Part shown: positions 1-6,727 of the stretch, piece after piece
How the letters are laid out: each line of letters begins with the position of its first letter
How positions within the stretch are numbered: position 1 is the stretch's first letter
Assembly (NCBI GenBank): GCA_030606165.1
Contig: JAUWGZ010000012.1
Span: 1 to 21,715 of the forward strand
Length of the DNA stretch: 21,715 nt
Direction of reading: 5' to 3'
Source of the DNA: Dehalococcoidia bacterium
GTDB lineage: Bacteria; Chloroflexota; Dehalococcoidia; GIF9; AB-539-J10
Program-made: the position numbers and the translations under genes
Notes under the pieces: generated by a model
What the model saw: the letters and a program-made list of their open reading frames with translations, nothing else
Told to the model about the DNA's origin: nothing
Databases searched by the model: none

Positions 1-314
1 GGACGCCCCATGGCTAGAAGGTCAAAGCCTTTAGACTCCGCCAGGGATTCCAATATCTTACCGAACAGATATTCCGGCTTGGTAATGGTGGGGCTTAAAC
101 GACCCTGGGAGACATCTTCAGTCATCTTTTCTCGTATTCTACCCACAGTTTTACTATCATCCAGAGGCAGACCCAGCGCCTGGTTAAGATTGGTGCTAGG
201 GTCAGCATCCACAGCCAGGACCAACCCCTTTTGAGAAAGGAACTTGATGAGTAAGGCAGCAACACTAGTCTTACCTGTACCTCCTTTTCCTGCGATAGCA
301 ATCGTTTTGGTCAT
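1..314 (-). CDS. cooC: CooC/AcsF-type ATPase for CODH/ACS nickel insertion (3' end beyond window)
   Basis: A MinD/CooC-type P-loop ATPase; family members use ATP to help load nickel into CO dehydrogenase or acetyl-CoA synthase in the cytoplasm. The N-terminal 104 residues are visible. They open with MTKTIAIAGKGGTGKTSVAA, which carries the deviant Walker A motif (GKGGTGKT, residues 9-16), followed by a VDADPSTNL switch motif near residue 36, both characteristic of the CooC/NifH-like group. The ATG at 314 overlaps the stop of the upstream NuoF-like gene by four bases (ATGA), so the two are translationally coupled. The gene closes the visible part of the CODH/ACS operon, which supports a maturation role. 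The C-terminal half, with the CXC metal-binding motif known in CooC dimers, is not in the window, so CooC cannot be separated from AcsF or a related MinD-like protein. Confidence 0.88.
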   Translation of the reverse strand, partial: MTKTIAIAGKGGTGKTSVAALLIKFLSQKGLVLAVDADPSTNLNQALGLPLDDSKTVGRIREKMTEDVSQGRLSPTITKPEYLFGKILESLAESKGFDLLAMGR

Positions 315-2215
315 TTCCTTGCTCTCTTTTCAGACGAATTCGGGGAAGGCAGCAAGCTAACAGGCGATAGCTTCACCACCGCATTATACTCGGGAGGGCA
401 GACTTCCAAGCACGTACCACACTTAGAGCACTTTTCCTGATCTATGACTTTAACTTCCCCTTTACCTCCCTTAATTGCTTCTGTAGGACAGGTCAAAACA
501 CAATGCTCACAGCCTCTATCACACTTATCTGGAAGGATATAATAAGCAGTGAGTTCGGGACATACTCTGGCGGGGCAGCGCTTCTCCAGAATATGAGCTT
601 CATATTCGTCTCTGAAGTAACGCAGGGTTGTGAGGACAGGGTTGGGGGCTGTTTTTCCTAAGCCACAAAGCGACCCTATCTTAACATCCTCAGCTAATGC
701 GAGGAGAAGGTCAATATCCTCTATTGTGCCTCGACCAGCCGTGATGTCCTCCAAAATGTGTAGCATTTGCAAAGTCCCTAAGCGACACATAGTGCATTTC
801 CCGCAGGATTCCTTGGTAGAGAAATCAAGAAAAAACCTCGCAGCATCGACCATGCAGTTATCCTCATCCATGACAATCATACCCCCTGAGCCCATCATCG
901 AGCCAGCCTCTCGAAGGGAATCATAGTCGATAGGGATGTCAAGCAAAGTCTCGGGGAGACAACCCCCCGAGGGTCCTCCTATCTGTACTGCTTTAAACTG
1001 CTTATCTTTAGCAATTCCACCACCGATGTCATAAATAAGCTCGCGAAGTGTTGTTCCCATAGGCACTTCGGCCAATCCTGCGCTAGCCACTTTGCCTGCT
1101 AGGGTAAATACTGCTGTGCCCTTGCTTCCTTCAGTGCCGATGGAGGCAAACCAATCCGCCCCTCGTTTAACTATCAAAGGAACATAAGCAAAGGTCTTCA
1201 CATTGTTTAACAGAGTAGGTTTATTCCATAATCCAAGCTCGGCAGGATAAGGTGGCCTGGGGCTAGGCGTGCTCATTTTCCCCTCAACAGCCGCTATAAG
1301 CGCTGTTTCTTCACCAGAGACAAAAGCACCAGCCCCTGCTGCTATCTCGATATGGAAACCAAAACCACTCCCTAAGATATTATCTCCCAGGAAACGTAGT
1401 TCCCCAGCTTGCTTTAAAGCAATCTGCACACGCTCAATAGCTAAAGGATATTCAGCACGGACATAGATATAGCCTTGCTCGGCACCTATAGCGTGACCGG
1501 CAATAATCATGCCCTCGATAACTTGATGGGGGTCGCTTTCTAGAACCACCCGGTCCATAAAAGCGCCGGGGTCTCCTTCATCGGCATTGCATATGACATA
1601 TTTTGGTGTGCTTCTAGCCTTACGGCATAGCTCCCACTTCCGATGTGTAGGAAATCCAGCACCTCCCCGCCCCCGCAGCCCGGATTTCTTCAGCTCCCCA
1701 ACTATTTCCTCAGGCGACATCTTTAACGCCTTCTCCAGACCGCTGTAACCACCATTGGCAATATAGTGATTTATATTTTCAGGGTCGATATAGCCACAGC
1801 GGCGTAGTATAAGACGAAGCTCATGCTCAAACCTGGGAAGCTCAGGAATGTAGACTGCTTCCCCATCACCCCCTTCAAAGGTGCCTAAGGCAAGCTCAAG
1901 GCAAGGGTCATCGCCTGCAACATAACCTTCCACAAGGCGCGGTACAATCTCCGGAGTCACATTGGCATACACGACACGAAGAGAGCCAGCCTTGGATATA
2001 ACGACCAAGGGATCGGCATAGCATAGACCCGAGCAGCCAACCTGGATAATCGGAACTTCCAGACCTTGCCGTGTTAGCTCCTTATTAAAGGCATCAACTA
2101 CATCCAGGGCACCCGCTGCCCGACCACAGGTAGCTGTGCCGACAAGGATATAGGTGCCTTTCTGCAGAGCTTCCCATTCCGACTTCGCCCTATTATTAAT
2201 TTCCTCAAAAGTCAC
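311..2215 (-). CDS. NuoF/HydB-like NAD(P)H-binding flavoprotein with C-terminal 2x[4Fe-4S] domain (second copy)
   Basis: Soluble FMN and iron-sulfur subunit that accepts or donates hydride from a nicotinamide and relays electrons to clusters. About 634 residues from the proposed start. Order: thioredoxin-like [2Fe-2S] domain with C30, C61 and C65; glycine-rich nucleotide site GRGGAGFPTHRKW near 182-194; FMN motif DEGDPGAFMDR near 212; GEETAL and RPPYPA motifs of the classical NADH pocket (301-325); SLBB domain; N3-type cluster C471, C474, C477, C517; and two ferredoxin motifs, C565/569/572/576 and C596/599/602/606. The first ferredoxin motif has C-x3-C rather than C-x2-C at its start. A longer frame opens at a TTG (2263), but its first 16 residues read an AT-rich repeat. 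GTG 2215 (VTFEEINNRAKSEWEAL) matches the family N-terminus, although no Shine-Dalgarno is visible. It overlaps cooC and follows its NuoE partner. Confidence 0.87.
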   Translation of the reverse strand: MTFEEINNRAKSEWEALQKGTYILVGTATCGRAAGALDVVDAFNKELTRQGLEVPIIQVGCSGLCYADPLVVISKAGSLRVVYANVTPEIVPRLVEGYVAGDDPCLELALGTFEGGDGEAVYIPELPRFEHELRLILRRCGYIDPENINHYIANGGYSGLEKALKMSPEEIVGELKKSGLRGRGGAGFPTHRKWELCRKARSTPKYVICNADEGDPGAFMDRVVLESDPHQVIEGMIIAGHAIGAEQGYIYVRAEYPLAIERVQIALKQAGELRFLGDNILGSGFGFHIEIAAGAGAFVSGEETALIAAVEGKMSTPSPRPPYPAELGLWNKPTLLNNVKTFAYVPLIVKRGADWFASIGTEGSKGTAVFTLAGKVASAGLAEVPMGTTLRELIYDIGGGIAKDKQFKAVQIGGPSGGCLPETLLDIPIDYDSLREAGSMMGSGGMIVMDEDNCMVDAARFFLDFSTKESCGKCTMCRLGTLQMLHILEDITAGRGTIEDIDLLLALAEDVKIGSLCGLGKTAPNPVLTTLRYFRDEYEAHILEKRCPARVCPELTAYYILPDKCDRGCEHCVLTCPTEAIKGGKGEVKVIDQEKCSKCGTCLEVCPPEYNAVVKLSPVSLLPSPNSSEKRARK

Positions 2216-2224
2216 GTTAAACAC

Positions 2225-2320
2225 ATCAAAATTCAAAGATAAAAACGCAAAATGATAGAGCAAAAATTAAAAATGAGACATTTCTGCATTTTGAATTGCA
2301 ATTTTGATTTTTAACTTTTG
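2225..2320. repeat. AT-rich intergenic repeat with nested inverted repeats
   Basis: The gap between the second nuoE and nuoF genes is made of low-complexity runs rich in CAAAAT and TTTTGA. It folds back on itself: ATCAAAATT at 2225-2233 pairs with AATTTTGAT-like sequence near 2300-2308, and GCAAAATG (2248-2255) pairs with CATTTTG near 2288. It resembles the AT-rich fold-back repeats scattered between genes in many uncultured Chloroflexota and related genomes (recalled, not searched). It pushes the nuoF start away from a normal ribosome binding site. Confidence 0.5.
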
Positions 2321-2328
2321 CTTTTCAT

Positions 2329-2823
2329 TCATTCTTTGAGCTTTCCCTGAGGTTCCTGCTTATACGGTATTAAAGTCTCCTCCACCTTAAAGGGTGTCAT
2401 CTTAGGATAGATTTTATCCTTTATTACTATCACTGGAGCCAGCATGCAGCACCCAATACAAGCGACCCTTTCCAAGCTGAAGTTACCATCCTCGGCAGTC
2501 TCTCCTACTTTGATATCTAACTCACGCTCCAGGGCTTCTAAAATAAGTTTACCCCCCGCTAAGTGACAGGCAGTCCCCATACAAACCCGGGTGTGGTATT
2601 TCCCTAAGGGAACAAAGCGAAACTGATCATAGAAAGTAGCAACCCCCCAAACCTCAACTCCTGGTACCTCCAAGAAGCTAGCAATTTCCTGCATCGCTTT
2701 CCTGGGGAGATACCCCAGTCTTATCTGGACTTCTTGCAATAGGGGGATTAAATTTTTCTTTTCTTTTTTATGCGAGCTTAGAATCTCAGCTACTGCTTGG
2801 CTAGTTTGCTCCTCTGTAATCAT
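2329..2823 (-). CDS. NuoE/HydC-like [2Fe-2S] thioredoxin-fold subunit (second copy)
   Basis: Small electron-transfer partner of the adjacent NuoF-like protein; family members carry one [2Fe-2S] cluster in a thioredoxin fold. From ATG 2823 it has 164 residues, normal for NuoE. The four cluster cysteines are visible as CMGTAC and CIGCC (C-x4-C and C-x3-C counting the outer pair), with the usual helical N-terminus (IPLLQEVQIRLGYLPRKAM). A longer frame begins at 2865, but the extra residues include CPELVEG, the translation of a REP-like element, so ATG 2823 (MITEEQ) is chosen. The start directly abuts GAAGGG from that repeat. The gap to the upstream acsC stop is 13 bases, so the pair is probably co-translated with the corrinoid protein gene. 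Confidence is high for family, lower for which partner it serves. Confidence 0.88.
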   Translation of the reverse strand: MITEEQTSQAVAEILSSHKKEKKNLIPLLQEVQIRLGYLPRKAMQEIASFLEVPGVEVWGVATFYDQFRFVPLGKYHTRVCMGTACHLAGGKLILEALERELDIKVGETAEDGNFSLERVACIGCCMLAPVIVIKDKIYPKMTPFKVEETLIPYKQEPQGKLKE

Positions 2824-2845
2824 CCCTTCGACAAGCTCAGGACAG
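2824..2845. repeat. REP-like half element supplying the acsC stop codon
   Basis: The plus-strand motif CCTTCGACAAGCTCAGGACA matches one arm of the widespread CTGAGC...CGAAG repeat family, whose translation commonly appears as CPELVEG. It lies exactly at the acsC/nuoE junction. The last residues and TGA stop of acsC (2837-2839) fall inside it, and the nuoE start follows immediately. The related full palindrome is at 12,418-12,472. Confidence 0.6.
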
Positions 2846-4207
2846 GCCCTTAAGTTGCTTAGCAAATCCAGGCAAAAAGGCCCCTATTCCAGTCGTTTCC
2901 CGGGGACCGATTATTATCTCCCATTCAAGGTTTAAAGCATCTTCCAGTTCGCCTTTGATTCTGGCCACTTTCCCCGGGATAAGTATCTTCCTATGTTTCA
3001 CCTTATCCTCGATGCCACATTTCTTAATAAATGCTCCTACGGAATCACCGCTAAACTTACCTGCCGCCCAGGCAGTGAGGACACCAAGCCCTTCCGCGTC
3101 CTTAACACAAACATAAGCAGGAACCTTGGTAGCCTCAACAGCCGATGAGACAAGGAAGTAGGTCAAAGCCCAGTTTGAAGTGACAAGGACCGGGGAGGAT
3201 TCATCAGGTTCTCCTACTTCATAATACTTCTCCTCTACTGCCATAGGAAAACGAGGATCGGTATAGATATTAAGCCGCTGAACTAGAAGAGGAAGCAGAG
3301 AATACTGGTCGAAATCAGAAAGGACAATAATGCTGGCCCATTTATTTATAAACGCCGAGCCCGCTATGATTTCCTTCAGCCCATCTTTGACCATGAAGCA
3401 AGGAAAGGCAATAGTGGGATAACCAAGAGGCCTGAAACCCTGCTTTAGCGCTGCCCTTCTGATAAAAGTTTGGTCTCTTATTGCCTCCAGCAAATTTTTA
3501 GAACCAGGGTCTAAAACCACTTCCTCGATTCCAGCATCTTTTAACTTGGTGGTTAGAAGACCAAGTTCCTCGATACTCCCCCCACGAAGGCCAACAGGAG
3601 TAAGGTTCGCTTTAATCTTTGGAATGACCTCATCAATGTTTTCCTTCGTTATGGGGTAAAGAAGTGGATGTCTATCCGCGCATATATCCCGCGCAGCAAA
3701 TAAGGCATCCATATCTTCTGAGATTAAGACCATGCCCAGGTCTGTTGAATCATAAACTTTCTTCACCAAAGCCAAAAACTTGGCCTTGTCCCCCGATTCA
3801 AAATAAAGCGCCAAAAGGTCGGCCTTTAGATTTACGCCGACCCAGGGAAATTGCAATTCCTTTATCTTCTTTATCTTCTCCTCGATTTTGGCATTGTCCT
3901 CTTTGTCTGAGATAAGGAGGGAAATGCCTGGCGAATGAACGAAGGTCTTCTCATGCCGGTATATCACTTCTTCGTTCCCGATTTTGACAGCGTTCTCCCC
4001 AGAGCCTATGGTAACAAGCTTTATCGGCGGTGACAGAAGGTCCAGTAGCTTAGCTTTCACCTCCTCGGAGAGGTAAGGGCATTTGTCCACAGTAGCTCCA
4101 CCCGACGCTAGCTTCATGGCAAAAGCAAAACAAGTAGGGAAGCCACAGTCCTTACACGGTCTCCTTCCGGGAAGCAACTTTACAATCTCAGAACCTGCAA
4201 CTGGCAT
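2837..4207 (-). CDS. acsC: Corrinoid iron-sulfur protein large (gamma) subunit
   Basis: Carries the cobamide and one [4Fe-4S] cluster and passes the methyl group from methyl-folate to acetyl-CoA synthase; archaeal name cdhE. From ATG 4207 it has 456 residues, close to known AcsC. The N-terminal cluster motif is C18-x2-C21-x4-C26-x16-C43 in the context RRPCKDCGFPTCFAFAM, the diagnostic spacing of this subunit. The remainder fits the TIM-barrel and C-terminal corrinoid-binding domains (for example LDPGSKNLLEA, and VGAFI through the Rossmann-like tail). The start is decided by a strong GAGGAGG about seven bases upstream; a five-residue longer frame would begin inside that site. The gap to the upstream acetyl-CoA synthase gene is 61 bases, the largest inside this part of the operon. 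The C-terminal GLS-stop comes from a REP-like repeat. Confidence 0.95.
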   Translation of the reverse strand: MPVAGSEIVKLLPGRRPCKDCGFPTCFAFAMKLASGGATVDKCPYLSEEVKAKLLDLLSPPIKLVTIGSGENAVKIGNEEVIYRHEKTFVHSPGISLLISDKEDNAKIEEKIKKIKELQFPWVGVNLKADLLALYFESGDKAKFLALVKKVYDSTDLGMVLISEDMDALFAARDICADRHPLLYPITKENIDEVIPKIKANLTPVGLRGGSIEELGLLTTKLKDAGIEEVVLDPGSKNLLEAIRDQTFIRRAALKQGFRPLGYPTIAFPCFMVKDGLKEIIAGSAFINKWASIIVLSDFDQYSLLPLLVQRLNIYTDPRFPMAVEEKYYEVGEPDESSPVLVTSNWALTYFLVSSAVEATKVPAYVCVKDAEGLGVLTAWAAGKFSGDSVGAFIKKCGIEDKVKHRKILIPGKVARIKGELEDALNLEWEIIIGPRETTGIGAFLPGFAKQLKGLS

Positions 4208-4268
4208 AGCAAACCTCCTCAATTAAAACTGGGATAGCATTATGAATTTCACCTTTTACCTTTGACAT

Positions 4269-5516
4269 TTACGTTGGAAGCTCTACTTCCCCTTTTATCC
4301 AAGGATGCCCCACTTTTTCTAAGAACTCTGGAAGCTCATCTACGTTTTTAACGTCTTCCTCTGTGGCTATTTTATCGTAGAGTCCTTTTGCTTCCAAGAC
4401 ATCTTTAAACCTTTCCTTTATCTCCTTGGGCATCCACACTATTCTGGCCAGGCCACCGTCCGCCTGGATGAATTTGGGAGACCTTAGCTGCTCCAGTCCA
4501 GTTCCCAATCTTCCTTCTATTTGTTTTCCTCCAGAGGTTTCACCAGCCATGTGGGAAAATGTTTCTCCAACTACAGTTTCGCCCTTGAAGTCTCTGTTCA
4601 CTACTCCAAAGGCATCCACTTCAGGAATGTAATATACAATTGCTTCGAAACAGCCACAAGATGTATGGGGGTGCTCAAATGCACTATAGAGATAAACTCT
4701 ATCGTAGGTTCCCAGAGACTTTTCAGCTTCAACTGCATTCGCTCCTGAATATTCACCCTTTATAGCATCTATAAGCTCCCCCTTTGGTATGGCAAATATG
4801 GGCCCCTCAGGGTCAATCTTGGCAGCAGCTCTGCCGTCAAACCAGTTTATGGCTCCACAGTTGGCAATTCTATTTGGAGTTATGATAGAGACATGGGTTG
4901 GGGCAAAGCTCTGGCATAGAATGCAGCCGTAGAAAGTATCCACATCCTCATCATTCAAGTTCCTTGCCCGCTCATCCCTGGCAGCATAAACTTCCAAAGC
5001 GTGGGGAAGAAGCTCCTCTATCTTTTTTTCATCGGTGATAATAGTGACTTGGATGCTCTCGATGATTGACATCTCTGACGTATAAAGCAAGATATAAATT
5101 TCTCCCAATTCCCGCAGGGAATTAAAGCCCTTTTTATAGCAGTCTTTATTCATCCTCATCCATACATCCTGCCTCTGATTCATATGATACCAGCCCTCAG
5201 TCATATTGGTGAACATGTGAATTCTTCTCTCAATGATTGCTTCGGCATCCTTGTCCAATTCCCCCCCGGCAACGTCTACCAGAATGGCAATAGGATAGCT
5301 ACCACCGCCTTTCTCTGCATCGTAAGGTTTCAAATCACCTATGTCCGGGCCAATAATTTCTACTTTCTCATTCTCTATTTCATCAGGGCTCTTAACTGTT
5401 GCTAATTCAAACTTATGTGCTGCTTTTGGCCCACCGAACTCGATGTAGAGGTCTTGCTTTCTTATCACCTCGCCTTCATACTGAGGCCCCATATCGACAT
5501 GAAATTCACCTTCCAT
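4269..5516 (-). CDS. acsB: Acetyl-CoA synthase, CdhC/beta type, with Cys-to-Ser change at an A-cluster ligand
   Basis: Joins CO, a methyl group and CoA into acetyl-CoA at the nickel-iron A-cluster. With 415 residues it lacks the N-terminal CODH-docking domain of the roughly 730-residue bacterial enzyme and matches archaeal CdhC. A-cluster motif: YGCILCQSFAPTHVS (C198, C201) then IANCG (C220), with the nickel-binding C287-G288-C289 in HPHTSCGCFE. The offsets from C201 (+9, +19, +86) equal those of Moorella C509 to C518, C528 and C595, so the alignment is secure, and residue 210 is Ser (codon TCT at 4889-4887) where the cluster ligand Cys518 should be. Other core motifs (NWFDGRAAAKIDPEGP, SPKFIQADGG, RIVWMPKEIKE) are intact, so it looks like a real gene. 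A GGAGACTAAAGGAAA leader precedes ATG 5516; the gap to cdhB is six bases. Confidence 0.95.
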   Translation of the reverse strand: MEGEFHVDMGPQYEGEVIRKQDLYIEFGGPKAAHKFELATVKSPDEIENEKVEIIGPDIGDLKPYDAEKGGGSYPIAILVDVAGGELDKDAEAIIERRIHMFTNMTEGWYHMNQRQDVWMRMNKDCYKKGFNSLRELGEIYILLYTSEMSIIESIQVTIITDEKKIEELLPHALEVYAARDERARNLNDEDVDTFYGCILCQSFAPTHVSIITPNRIANCGAINWFDGRAAAKIDPEGPIFAIPKGELIDAIKGEYSGANAVEAEKSLGTYDRVYLYSAFEHPHTSCGCFEAIVYYIPEVDAFGVVNRDFKGETVVGETFSHMAGETSGGKQIEGRLGTGLEQLRSPKFIQADGGLARIVWMPKEIKERFKDVLEAKGLYDKIATEEDVKNVDELPEFLEKVGHPWIKGEVELPT

Positions 5517-5522
5517 TTTCCT

Positions 5523-6068
5523 TTAGTCTCCTTTCTTTAAATTGGCTATCAAGCTTTCTAAGAACTCCTGCCACTTCGCATCCTTCTTGAAATTAGGGAG
5601 TGAGTAATTGGCATGAGGGAAGTAATACTTACACAACGTCATAGTCTTTAAATGAGGTGCGAAGTGTTTGAGTGTAGAAAGGCTTTGGTTACCAAGGTCC
5701 GACCTTATGCCGAAGAAGATCACCAGGTCATGGTTTCCCTCCTTCTTAACTCCCTGCCAGTCAGGGCCTTTGAGAGCATTTACTATCTCGACGACATCAT
5801 AAACGCTATCTGGCTGTACTCCCGACTCCACGATCTTTCCTCTAGTCTGGGCTGTCGCACATATTGGAATACCAGCCGCTTTAGCTATGTCCAAGGCATA
5901 CTCCAGAAGGAGTTTTCCATCAGGCAGAGATGCTAGCAATAGAGGACCAACTACAAGAAGTGGCCTTTTGGCCCTGTGAATCAAGTCCGCGTATTCTTGA
6001 GCACTGTCTATTGCAATGCCAGATTTTGTTCCGGTGAAAATATTAACTCTATGAAGCGGTATTACCAT
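5523..6068 (-). CDS. cdhB: CODH epsilon subunit, archaeal CdhB type
   Basis: Accessory subunit that binds CdhA in the archaeal acetyl-CoA decarbonylase/synthase complex; proposed to aid flavin or electron exchange. At 181 residues it is the usual length (about 170). It has the Rossmann/DHS-like fold signature: AKRPLLVVGPLL near 33-44, GIPICATAQTRG near 76, and DLVIFFGIRSDL near 113. Classical bacterial CODH/ACS complexes have no such subunit, so its presence beside a CdhC-type synthase supports an archaeal-style complex. ATG 6068 follows a strong GGAGGAG six bases upstream. It lies between the HoxU-like gene (20-base gap) and acsB. No cofactor motif specific enough to fix its biochemical role is visible. 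Confidence 0.88.
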   Translation of the reverse strand: MVIPLHRVNIFTGTKSGIAIDSAQEYADLIHRAKRPLLVVGPLLLASLPDGKLLLEYALDIAKAAGIPICATAQTRGKIVESGVQPDSVYDVVEIVNALKGPDWQGVKKEGNHDLVIFFGIRSDLGNQSLSTLKHFAPHLKTMTLCKYYFPHANYSLPNFKKDAKWQEFLESLIANLKKGD

Positions 6069-6088
6069 TCCAATCTCCTCCTTTTAAT

Positions 6089-6724
6089 TCACATCTTTCC
6101 CGAGAGGAAGTCATCAATGGAGAATTCAGGGAAGATGCTCCCATCTGTTTCTGCTGCAATTTTACCTGTAGGGCAGACCTCATAGCACTCACGACAAGTA
6201 GGACAGAAACGAGAAGCCCTTTCAGGCAAGAAAACCACTCGACGCTCTACCCCCCTTCCTACAAATCCGATAGCATTTGCTGCCACAACCTCAGAGCAAT
6301 AACGCACACATTGGCCACAAAGGATACACCTTGTTGGAGTTGCCTTAAACGTGGACATAAACACGGAGGTATCAGCCCCATATTCATCAGCTAGCTCTCT
6401 CACTTTTCCAACAACTCCCCCATCAGACAGGGAGGGAGCAATCAGTTCAATAATTGTTTTCCTTATTTGATCTATTCTTTCAGAACGGGTTTTTATCTTC
6501 ATCCCTTCTTCTACTGGATAACCACAGGAAGCTACTACTTGAGTTCTTCCTCCTCTTTCTACCTCTACACTGCAAATTCGGCAAGCGCCGTAAGGTTCCA
6601 GTTTCTCATGATAGCAAAGCGTTGGTATCTCGATGCCCGCCTCTTTGGCTGCTTCTAAAACAGTCATACCTTCCCTTGCCTTTACCTCTTTCCCGTCTAT
6701 TTCTAAGCTTATAAGCTTTTCCAT
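6089..6724 (-). CDS. HoxU/NuoG-N-terminal-like iron-sulfur electron-transfer subunit
   Basis: A 211-residue ferredoxin-like protein resembling the N-terminal electron-relay part of NuoG, HoxU or HydA. Residues 1-80 form a plant-type [2Fe-2S] domain with C37, C48, C51 and C67 (LCYHEKLEPYGACRIC). Two [4Fe-4S] motifs follow: RCILCGQCVRYC near 132-143 and FCPTCRECYEVCP near 173-185. The His-Cys3 motif (HPLDCPVC type) that normally lies between them in NuoG and [FeFe]-hydrogenases is absent; the equivalent stretch (IAPSLSDGGVV) has no cysteine. There is no hydrogenase H-cluster or molybdopterin domain, so it is only a relay. ATG 6724 follows AAGGAG, and the upstream nuoF stop is three bases away. 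It probably takes electrons from the first NuoEF pair to or from CODH or a soluble ferredoxin. Confidence 0.85.
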   Translation of the reverse strand: MEKLISLEIDGKEVKAREGMTVLEAAKEAGIEIPTLCYHEKLEPYGACRICSVEVERGGRTQVVASCGYPVEEGMKIKTRSERIDQIRKTIIELIAPSLSDGGVVGKVRELADEYGADTSVFMSTFKATPTRCILCGQCVRYCSEVVAANAIGFVGRGVERRVVFLPERASRFCPTCRECYEVCPTGKIAAETDGSIFPEFSIDDFLSGKM

Positions 6725-6727
6725 TTT

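Noticed and set aside
2216..2263. TTG-started N-terminal extension of the second NuoF
   Set aside because: The extra residues are encoded by an AT-rich repeat and do not fit the family.
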